DNA of 5,506 nt from CANLWN01 sp039815505. Lineage in GTDB: Bacteria > Bacteroidota > Bacteroidia > Flavobacteriales > Flavobacteriaceae. Position numbers and translations under genes: made by a program. The stretch covers positions 1-5,506 of the forward strand of contig JBCBZE010000243.1 in the NCBI GenBank assembly GCA_039815505.1. Reading direction: 5' to 3'. A model generated the notes under the pieces. That model did no database searches, was not told where the DNA came from, and was given only the letters and a program-made list of their open reading frames with translations. How positions within the stretch are numbered: the stretch's first letter is position 1; each line of letters opens with the position of its first letter. This document shows, piece by piece, positions 1 to 5,506 of the stretch.

Positions 1-1913
1 CCGGCTACTACTTCTTTTAACTTCATATTATTTTCATCAAGAAGCACTACCAATGCCTCGGGCATTACTTCACCTGTAACCAACTCCGTGACAACACCGG
101 AAATGGCATTTAGATTTTCTTTTGCCTCTTCAACGATCAAACGTTTAAAGGAATAAATATCATCATCTCCCTTCCCTCCTTGCCTATTGGAAGCGAAATA
201 ACCTTTCTGAGTCTCCTCATCAACGATATAAGAAAAGTCATCTTTATTGCTGTTTATTGGCTTACCAACGTTTTTTACCTCTTGAAACCCTTCTTCTTCG
301 TCAAATGCTACTTCATAAACGTCCAGTCCGCCAAGTCCAACATGACCGTTAGAGGAAAAATAGAGTTTCTTGTTATTTATAAATGGGAACATTTCCTTTT
401 GTTCGGTATTAATTTCCGGGCCTAGATTCCTAGGTTCGGAGAAACTGCCATTTTCCAATACATCTACTACGAAAATATCTGTTGCACCAATACTTCCGGG
501 CATATCGGAAACAAAGTACAATTGTTTGCCATCAGGGCTCAAGGCAGGATGTCCGGTAGAATACGTATCGCTATTGAATGACACTTCCCTGGCCTCGGTC
601 CATTCCCCATCAACTTTGTTGGACGTGTATATTTTAAGATGGTTAATACCATTTTTGTCTCGTTTTAACTTTTTGCCGTAGTTATTTCTTGTGAAATACA
701 TAGTGGTATTGTCCGGAGAAAAAGTAACGGAAGCCTCATGGTATTTGGTGTTGATTTTTTTGGAAAACTTTATGGCATTTTTAACGTCTTGGTCTTCTTC
801 GTTTATTTTGGCAACATATAGATCCAAGTAAGGTTGGTCGTTCCATTTATACCTTCTGGTATGAAAAAATGAAGAGTCTTTGGCAGAAGCATAGACCACC
901 TCATCCTGCTTATGGAACATAGGGGAGAAATCCGAGTATTCGGTATTTATGGACAGGTTTTTTATGTCAAAGTTTTCTTCCCTACTTAAAATTTTGTCAA
1001 GTACCATTTCATTTTTCGAGCTTGTTTCACCTTCACCAACATCTTCATTGGCCGATTTTTTGTTGTAAAGACGCATAAGACGTTTTGCTCTTTTGTATTT
1101 TCCCGTACCCTTTAGTGAATGCGCGTATTTGAAAATATTGTCCGAAGACATATCTGCCTGATAATTTTCATATAATACATTATACCAATAATAAGCTCTT
1201 TCCATATTGGTATTAAAGTAATGTGAGTCTCCGGCCTTTTGTATAATTTCAAAAGATTGGTTTCTCTTGTCTTTTTTCAATGCTTCTTCATAAAGTTCAG
1301 CGGCTTCTGCGTACCACATTTTATCAAAGTAATGGTCCGCTTTTTGAATAAGTTTACTTTGGTTAGGTTTTTCTTTTCCTTTTGCGATTTTCCTTTCTTC
1401 ATTTGCTGCATTCAACATATCGTAGGTAACCTCATCAACGGAAACCATTTCGTTCATAGGAGCTTGCTGATTACCTCTTTCGGCAATAAGAATCCATATT
1501 TCATCGGCATACCGCCCATTCAATCCGGACTTACCTGCCGCCATTGCCTCGTCTATTGTGCCATACTTTTCTAGATAAACATATTGCAGGCCTGTAGAAG
1601 CATCAGGTAAAGCACCGGCACTAAACCCTTTCTTTGTTAATTTTTTTACAGATTTTTTTATGTTTTGTTTATCACTATAAACCCCGGAAACCATGTAATA
1701 TCCATCATCCTCTGCTTTCAGATTTCGGAACACCTTGCTTTTTATTTTACGGGTTTCCGTTTCGGCCATAAGATCGTTACTAAATGTGGTGGTGGCAAAG
1801 GAGGAGTTTGTTTCGGAACTATACAGATAGGATGAGATATCCTCTTCCCGATCATTTTGGGCATATACCCCTATTGTAAGTAATAGAATAAGTGTTGTAA
1901 TTCGTTTTTTCAT
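1..1913 (-). CDS. PorE-like OmpA-family protein: SPOR, TPR-like, five-bladed PD40 propeller, CRD (3' end outside window)
   Basis: The frame opens at an ATG (1911-1913) and stays open to the left edge, giving 637 residues plus two bases of the next codon. Residues 1-18 form a signal peptide (MKKR, hydrophobic core, VYA|QN). Residues 70-143 look like a SPOR domain: YYMVSGVYSD, an amphipathic KKSVKKLTKKGF helix, then QYVYLEKYGTIDEAMAA. Residues 186-285 are helical and TPR-like (AEAAELYEEALKKDKRN). Five PD40 blades follow at about 326-345, 392-412, 454-482, 507-534 and 558-590, with cores such as LSPDGKQLYFVSD and YFSSNGHVGLGGLDVY. ISGVVTELVTGEVMPEALV (604-622) starts a carboxypeptidase-regulatory-like domain. 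This order matches P. gingivalis PorE, a periplasmic protein that links PorP to peptidoglycan through a terminal OmpA domain; that domain is inferred here because it would lie outside the window. The upstream PorP/SprF gene ends in tandem TAA stops 10 nt before this start, with no Shine-Dalgarno, so translational coupling is likely. The family is clear; the exact partner is inferred. Confidence 0.9.
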   Translation of the reverse strand, partial: MKKRITTLILLLTIGVYAQNDREEDISSYLYSSETNSSFATTTFSNDLMAETETRKIKSKVFRNLKAEDDGYYMVSGVYSDKQNIKKSVKKLTKKGFSAGALPDASTGLQYVYLEKYGTIDEAMAAGKSGLNGRYADEIWILIAERGNQQAPMNEMVSVDEVTYDMLNAANEERKIAKGKEKPNQSKLIQKADHYFDKMWYAEAAELYEEALKKDKRNQSFEIIQKAGDSHYFNTNMERAYYWYNVLYENYQADMSSDNIFKYAHSLKGTGKYKRAKRLMRLYNKKSANEDVGEGETSSKNEMVLDKILSREENFDIKNLSINTEYSDFSPMFHKQDEVVYASAKDSSFFHTRRYKWNDQPYLDLYVAKINEEDQDVKNAIKFSKKINTKYHEASVTFSPDNTTMYFTRNNYGKKLKRDKNGINHLKIYTSNKVDGEWTEAREVSFNSDTYSTGHPALSPDGKQLYFVSDMPGSIGATDIFVVDVLENGSFSEPRNLGPEINTEQKEMFPFINNKKLYFSSNGHVGLGGLDVYEVAFDEEEGFQEVKNVGKPINSNKDDFSYIVDEETQKGYFASNRQGGKGDDDIYSFKRLIVEEAKENLNAISGVVTELVTGEVMPEALVVLLDENNMKLKEVVA

Positions 1914-1923
1914 GGCCGTGTTA

Positions 1924-2838
1924 TTAAAAGAATCTTGGGGATTTAAGTCTGGTTGTTCTGGATATCCATTGATATCGTAGGAAAATCTCATGAGACCCGG
2001 AATTGTAATTGTTTAGGTCCGTTATACTATAGTCATAGGCATAACCTATATTGAATCTTGTTGAAATCTGAAAACCTAGTATGGCACTCACAGAATCGTC
2101 CCATCTATAATTGACGCCCAAATTTAGACTTTCATTGAATAGGAAATTTGCAGAAACATCCACTGAAAGGGGGGCTCCCAACACCTTTTTTGCAAAAAAG
2201 GAGGGCTTAAATTTCAAAAATGGATTTACATCGAACACATAACCTCCTATCAAAAAGAAATGCATACGTTCCAAGGCCTCTGATTCCTGAATTTCATCAT
2301 AGTGCTCATTATTGAAAAAATTAGGTGTGGAAAGACCTAGGTAAGCCTTATTTGAATAATAGAACACACCCGCTCCAACGGTCGGCAACAACCTACTATT
2401 TACATTCTCGTTAAAAATTGCTTCTGGATCTCGGAACAGCCCTTTGGACCAATCTAGGCTAAAGAAGCGTGTCCCCGCCTTAATACCAAAGGATAATCTA
2501 TCGCCGTTTCTGTTTAAAATTATGTTGTGCGCATAATTGGCATCTATGTAAGTTTCCTCAGAAGGACCTAATTCGTCCTGTATTATGGAAATCCCAAGAC
2601 CGTCCGTACGGCCCACCGGGGAATCCAGACCAAAAGTTATGGTCCTTGGAGCGCCATCTATACCCACCCATTGATCCCTATAAAGGGAGAGAATGGCCAA
2701 ATGACCTCTTGAACCGGTGTAACCGGGGTTTACGGTCATAGTATTGTACATGTACTGCGTAAATTGAGGGTCTTGTTGACTATATCCCATTAAGGATAAT
2801 AACAGTAGAACCGGAACTATTTTTTTGATCTGGGGCAT
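1924..2838 (-). CDS. PorP/SprF-family type IX secretion outer membrane protein
   Basis: This is a complete 304-residue protein, a usual length for the family. Residues 1-20 are a signal peptide (MPQIKK, a VLLLLSL core, likely cut after GYS). The mature start has the family signature QQDPQFTQYMYN (21-32), followed by NPGYTGSRG (37-45) and YRDQWVGIDGAPRT (53-66). The rest alternates in the manner of an outer-membrane beta barrel, for example GAGVFYYSNKAYLGLS (155-170) and GVNYRWDDSVSAILGF (241-256). It ends in GSHEIFLRYQW (281-291) and the common terminal SPRFF. In F. johnsoniae SprF is needed for export and surface attachment of SprB, and in P. gingivalis PorP contacts PorE and the PorK/N ring; a matching role for the upstream type B cargo is inferred. 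The ATG is preceded by an A-rich stretch (ATTAAAAAAC) with no Shine-Dalgarno, normal for Bacteroidota. Adhesin, PorP/SprF and PorE-like genes lie in the same order and orientation. The family call is firm; calling it the orthologue of sprF itself is not, because these genomes carry many paralogues. Confidence 0.95.
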   Translation of the reverse strand: MPQIKKIVPVLLLLSLMGYSQQDPQFTQYMYNTMTVNPGYTGSRGHLAILSLYRDQWVGIDGAPRTITFGLDSPVGRTDGLGISIIQDELGPSEETYIDANYAHNIILNRNGDRLSFGIKAGTRFFSLDWSKGLFRDPEAIFNENVNSRLLPTVGAGVFYYSNKAYLGLSTPNFFNNEHYDEIQESEALERMHFFLIGGYVFDVNPFLKFKPSFFAKKVLGAPLSVDVSANFLFNESLNLGVNYRWDDSVSAILGFQISTRFNIGYAYDYSITDLNNYNSGSHEIFLRYQWISRTTRLKSPRFF

Positions 2839-3145
2839 GTTTTTTAATACTATTTAATAGCGTAAAACCTGAATACCTTTTTTCTTCGTTTGTATTGAAG
2901 GTTTAAATTTTATATGATTTTCTTCCGTCCTTTTCATTAAAAATATCTATCTGAACTTCATCTATTGAGTTTATTCAGCACATAAAACTATGTCAGTTCC
3001 CACGTTGTTTAAATTATTTGTTGTGAACTCACCCATTCAAGGGGTGTAGTACTGTATTTATGCTATTTTCTTTCAATTTTTTCTTTATTAATGCTCATAA
3101 ACCTCTTATTTAAAACACCTTATCTCTTTATCACATATTGTTTCC
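2839..3145. other. 307-nt intergenic region between the adhesin and PorP/SprF genes
   Basis: The region is AT-rich with no supportable gene. Read on the minus strand, it lacks the TTTG element of the Bacteroidota -7 promoter box (TAnnTTTG), so no promoter is called. An internal promoter or a processed leader for the PorP/SprF gene remains possible given the length. The one clear structure is the hairpin at 3027-3050. Confidence 0.6.
3027..3050 (-). other. Short inverted repeat (possible mRNA hairpin)
   Basis: CACCC (3030-3034) and GGGTG (3042-3046) pair across a 7-nt loop. Three further pairs (ACT/AGT) extend the stem to 8 bp with one bulged base at 3047. It lies about 100 nt after the adhesin stop. 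No U-tract follows it on the minus strand, so it is not a standard intrinsic terminator; it could act as a partial terminator or RNA-stability element that lowers PorP/SprF expression relative to the adhesin, or be chance. Confidence 0.35.
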
Positions 3146-5506
3146 TTATCTTGAGATATACAACCAACCTGTTTTGGTAGGAGTTGCTCCATCACCCAGT
3201 TCCAACAGATAGTAATAGGTGCCGACCGGAAGTTTTTCATCTGCATTTAAGGTGGCTCTTCCCGTAGATATTCCGCCCCAGCTGTTATCATATCCTCGCA
3301 TCTCGAAGACGATGTTCCCCCATCGATTAAAAACTTGAAGGAAGTTGTTGGGGAATTGATCTATACATTCTATAAAGAACACATCGTTAAGCCCGTCATC
3401 ATTAGGGGAAAACTCGTTGAAAACTGTTAAACACTGAGATTGGGTAACCACCGGTGTAGCCTCGTCCCTATCATTGGACATATTAGGGTCTATTTGATCC
3501 ACAAAAATAAGCTCGGCAACATTGGTATAATCATTTATATCTGTTACCGTAACGGTTATTTCAAGAGTGGCGGTCGCACCGGAGCTTATCAAAGGAATTT
3601 CCCATGTAGCTATGGCATCATCATATACACCTAGGTCGGCAGACGCCGTTTCAAATGAGTAACCGCTGGGTAATGCATCTTCTATGCCTACATTCGTTGC
3701 ATCATATATACTATTATTGGTAGCTGTTATGGTAAAAACAACCGTATCCCCAAAAAATGTTTCTGCTTTATCAACAGTCTTAATTATCTCAATGTCCACC
3801 GTTGGCGATGGAATCGTATAAGAAGCCTCATCATCTTCACTTTGGTCCCCATCATCATTGTTGGGCGTTGAGTCGGGATCAAATTGGTCGGAAGCCGTAA
3901 CTTGGGCGATGTTTCTATATTCATCCAATACATTCGCTGGGGCATTTATAGTGACATCATAAGTAAGTACTTGAGAACCAACAGGCAAACTTGGAATCGT
4001 CCAACGTATCGTATTTCCGCTGACGGTACCGCCATTGTTTACATTTCCAAGTAAAAAACCACTGGGTATAATATCTTCAATACCAACATTCGTTGCTAAA
4101 CCTGGTCCATCATTGGTTACGGTAACTTCAAAGGTTACCGTATCACCTGCATTTGGATTTGCGTTTGAAGATGCACTTAAAGCTTTAGTTAAGATTATAT
4201 CCGCAGGAATAAGAATTATCATGGCGTTATCTTCATCATCTTCACTTTGGTCCCCATCATCATTGTTAGGCGTAGAGTCCGGGTCAAACTGATCTACCTG
4301 CATTACTTGAACAGTATTCAGATATTCATCTGCGGTACTGGTTGGAATATTTACGGAAACTTCAAAGGTTACAATAGAGCTTGTACCATTTGGTATATTC
4401 ATTCCGCTCCAACTGATGGTGTTACCAGCTTGCACTCCACCATTATTGATGCTGGTCACTGTAAAGCCTATGGGAACTATATTATCAATGGTAACATTTG
4501 TAGCATCATGTGTGCCGTTGTTAAGCACTTCCACGGTCAAAACCAAGACATCGCCTGGATTTGCATCGGAAGCTGAAATGGTATTAACCACTTCTAAATC
4601 GGTTACTTGGGGTATGATCGATATAGACGACTCATCATCTTCACTTTGGTCCCCATCATCATTATTGGGGGTAGAATCCGGGTCAAAGTTGTTTGAAAAG
4701 GTTACCTGGGCAATGTTGTTATATTCACCTGCCGTTCCTGTGGGAGCATCCACGGTAGCAGTTATTTGTAAGGATACCGATCCGCCATTGGAAACTGAAG
4801 GAAGAACCCAATCTCCAGTACCGTTATTGTATGTGCCGTTTGTAGCATTGCCGTCATCACCTACATAGGTGTATCCAGAGGGTATAATATCATTGACGAT
4901 AGTTCCTCCTGCATCTGCGGTAGGACCGTCATTGAATATGGTCAAAGTGAATGTTACGATATCTCCCACGTTCGGCGATGCATTGTCAACGATTTTTTCT
5001 AACCTAAGATCTGAGGTTGGAGCCACTGTAATAGTGATCATGTCCGTATTCTGACATCCATTGGCATCGGTGCCCACAATAGTATAGGTAGTGGTTACCA
5101 ATGGAAAAACGGTATCGCCATCTGTAACACCATTGTCCCAAACGTAGCTAACGGCTCCAGAACCGGTAAGGGTAACAGGTTCTCCTGCATTTATACTGGT
5201 AGCGGTGGCATTCGCCACTACATTTGGCAATGGATTTACCGTAATGGTTATTGCATCCGTATTCTGACATCCATTGACATCGGTTCCTGTAACGGTATAT
5301 ATCGTTGTTGTGGTAGGTGCAAAAGCAACGCCATCTGTCACTCCATTGTCCCAGCTATAGGAGTTTGCGCCACTACCCGATAGGGTAACGGAATCGCCCA
5401 AACAAATAGCAATGTTGGTAGCGTTTGCTACAACATTTGGTAATGGGTTTACGGTAATTGTAATCGTGTCCGTATTCTGGCATCCATTGGTATCGGTTCC
5501 TGTGAC
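3146..5506 (-). CDS. Giant repetitive surface protein with Ig-like and DUF11 repeats and a type B T9SS sorting domain (5' end outside window)
   Basis: The frame is open from the right edge to a TAA at 3146-3148, giving 786 visible residues; the start is outside the window. Residues are numbered from the first visible codon. Residues 1-165 hold two full 71-residue Ig/PKD-like repeats and part of a third (GTDxNGCQNTDxITITV; GSGAxSYxWDNGVTDG). Residues 166-298, 301-433, 434-568 and 570-687 are four DUF11 domains, each with a core like GDTVTFEVTVTNDGP and an IIPSGF turn; the first three end in the same 18-residue acidic linker. Residues 690-786 are the gliding motility-associated type B C-terminal domain: NEFSPNDDGLNDVF, FNRWGNIVFE, LPVGTYYYLLE, GWLYISR. 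Such proteins cross the inner membrane by Sec and the outer membrane by T9SS, and serve as adhesins or surface filaments. No catalytic domain is visible. A TTG at 5399-5401 lies inside a repeat and is not the start. The PorP/SprF gene downstream fits a dedicated export partner. Ligand and exact role (gliding, attachment, aggregation) cannot be read from this sequence. Confidence 0.93.
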   Translation of the reverse strand, partial: VTGTDTNGCQNTDTITITVNPLPNVVANATNIAICLGDSVTLSGSGANSYSWDNGVTDGVAFAPTTTTIYTVTGTDVNGCQNTDAITITVNPLPNVVANATATSINAGEPVTLTGSGAVSYVWDNGVTDGDTVFPLVTTTYTIVGTDANGCQNTDMITITVAPTSDLRLEKIVDNASPNVGDIVTFTLTIFNDGPTADAGGTIVNDIIPSGYTYVGDDGNATNGTYNNGTGDWVLPSVSNGGSVSLQITATVDAPTGTAGEYNNIAQVTFSNNFDPDSTPNNDDGDQSEDDESSISIIPQVTDLEVVNTISASDANPGDVLVLTVEVLNNGTHDATNVTIDNIVPIGFTVTSINNGGVQAGNTISWSGMNIPNGTSSIVTFEVSVNIPTSTADEYLNTVQVMQVDQFDPDSTPNNDDGDQSEDDEDNAMIILIPADIILTKALSASSNANPNAGDTVTFEVTVTNDGPGLATNVGIEDIIPSGFLLGNVNNGGTVSGNTIRWTIPSLPVGSQVLTYDVTINAPANVLDEYRNIAQVTASDQFDPDSTPNNDDGDQSEDDEASYTIPSPTVDIEIIKTVDKAETFFGDTVVFTITATNNSIYDATNVGIEDALPSGYSFETASADLGVYDDAIATWEIPLISSGATATLEITVTVTDINDYTNVAELIFVDQIDPNMSNDRDEATPVVTQSQCLTVFNEFSPNDDGLNDVFFIECIDQFPNNFLQVFNRWGNIVFEMRGYDNSWGGISTGRATLNADEKLPVGTYYYLLELGDGATPTKTGWLYISR
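3149..3439 (-). other. Type B T9SS C-terminal sorting domain
   Basis: These are the last 97 residues of the surface protein. The order is diagnostic: C-x6-FSPNDDGLND near the start, IECIDQFP, LQVFNRWGNIVFE, a Tyr/Trp pair (YDNSWGG), LPVGTYYYLLE and a final GWLYISR strand. Type B domains direct secretion through T9SS and, unlike type A, generally need a cognate SprF-like protein; one is encoded directly downstream. The two Cys residues (SQCLTVF and IECID) could form a disulfide bond, which is inference. Confidence 0.93.
3827..3880 (-). repeat. Acidic linker repeat, copy 3 (DUF11 unit 3)
   Basis: Codes for the same 18 residues. The shared 32-base run is at 3828-3859. The copies lie 405 and 399 nt apart, matching the DUF11 period. 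The fourth DUF11 unit has no such linker. Confidence 0.85.
4232..4285 (-). repeat. Acidic linker repeat, copy 2 (DUF11 unit 2)
   Basis: Codes for the same 18 residues as the other two copies. The shared 32-base run is at 4233-4264; the codons for DPDSTPN beside it differ between copies only at third or otherwise synonymous positions. Confidence 0.85.
4631..4684 (-). repeat. Acidic linker repeat, copy 1 (DUF11 unit 1)
   Basis: Codes for DPDSTPNNDDGDQSEDDE at the end of the first DUF11 unit. The Asp-rich sequence resembles calcium-binding linkers of other surface proteins, which is inference. A run of 32 bases (4632-4663) is identical to the other two copies. Confidence 0.85.
5012..5506 (-). 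repeat. 213-nt tandem repeat encoding 71-residue Ig/PKD-like modules
   Basis: Two full units (5294-5506 and 5081-5293) and the first third of another (5012-5080) lie in frame. The landmark coding for NTD, read on the plus strand as TCCGTATTCTG, begins at 5043, 5256 and 5469, an exact 213-nt spacing. Each unit reads GTDxNGCQNTDxITITV, then PLPNVVANAT, GSGAxSYxWDNGVTDG and TTTxYT. The units differ at scattered bases, so the array is not freshly duplicated. The unit at the right edge has a second Cys (AICLGDS) that the next unit replaces with SINAGEP. The array very likely continues upstream of the window. Confidence 0.9.

Larger units (their letters stand above)
3446..5011 (-). repeat. Four tandem DUF11 domains (about 400-nt period)
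   Basis: The four units code from 5011-4613, 4606-4208, 4207-3803 and 3799-3446. Each is a beta-sandwich-like domain with an N-terminal charged strand (LRLEKIVDN, LEVVNTISA, IILTKALSA, IEIIKTVDK), a GDxVxFxxxVxNxG core, an I(V/I)P(S/I)GF or LPSGY turn, and a closing Y.N.(A/V)(Q/E) strand. Units 1-3 end in the acidic linker. Unit 4 lacks it and ends in DPNMSNDRDEATP just before the sorting domain. DUF11 arrays are usually read as stalk or spacer modules of surface proteins. Confidence 0.88.

Noticed and set aside
180..1574. Plus-strand open frames of 81, 103 and 111 codons
   Set aside because: They are antisense to a continuous, domain-rich minus-strand gene and resemble no known family.
2982..2992. 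TAGTTTTA on the minus strand as a Bacteroidota -7 promoter box
   Set aside because: The final G of the TAnnTTTG consensus is missing and no TTG-type -33 element sits at the right distance.
3440..4576. Plus-strand open frames of 64, 85 and 109 codons
   Set aside because: All are antisense shadows of the surface protein gene.
3827..4684. Regularly spaced identical 32-base runs as a CRISPR-like array
   Set aside because: The runs are about 400 nt apart and lie in frame within DUF11 coding sequence, so they are protein repeats.
4416..4868. 150-codon plus-strand open frame
   Set aside because: It lies antisense to the DUF11 repeats and its Ser-rich sequence is the complement of the acidic linker codons; no domain or signal supports it.
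5399..5401. TTG as the start codon of the surface protein, giving a 751-residue protein
   Set aside because: It falls inside an Ig-like repeat (ICLGDSVTL), has no signal peptide after it, and the frame stays open through a further 35 repeat-like codons to the window edge.

Overview
The window looks like chromosomal DNA of a gliding or surface-attached Bacteroidota, most likely a marine-type Flavobacteriaceae. The reasons are the AT-rich base composition, the lack of Shine-Dalgarno sequences before the two visible starts, and three protein families typical of that phylum and of its type IX secretion system (T9SS). Everything convincing is on the minus strand, so the locus reads from right to left.

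Layout in transcription order. (1) 5506-3146: the C-terminal 786 residues of a very large secreted surface protein whose 5' end lies outside the window. It carries tandem Ig/PKD-like repeats with an exact 213-nt period, then four DUF11 domains joined by nearly identical acidic linkers, and ends in a type B T9SS C-terminal sorting domain (gliding motility-associated / CHU_C type). (2) 3145-2839: a 307-nt AT-rich intergenic region with one modest hairpin. (3) 2838-1924: a complete 304-residue PorP/SprF-family outer membrane protein. (4) 1913-1: the first 637 residues of a PorE-like protein, open at the left edge. It has a signal peptide, a SPOR-like domain, a TPR-like helical region, a five-bladed PD40 propeller and the start of a carboxypeptidase-regulatory-like domain. 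An OmpA C-terminal domain is expected beyond the window. Only 10 nt separate genes 3 and 4, which are probably cotranscribed.

The set is best read as a dedicated T9SS cargo module, by analogy with sprB-sprF in Flavobacterium johnsoniae and PorP-PorE in Porphyromonas gingivalis. A giant type B cargo is followed by the outer-membrane PorP/SprF partner that supports its export or anchoring, and then by a periplasmic protein expected to tie that partner to peptidoglycan. The system type is known. The less ordinary points are the SPOR domain on the PorE-like protein and the sharply bounded nucleotide identity within the DUF11 linkers. I found no RNA genes, mobile elements, CRISPR arrays or attachment sites.
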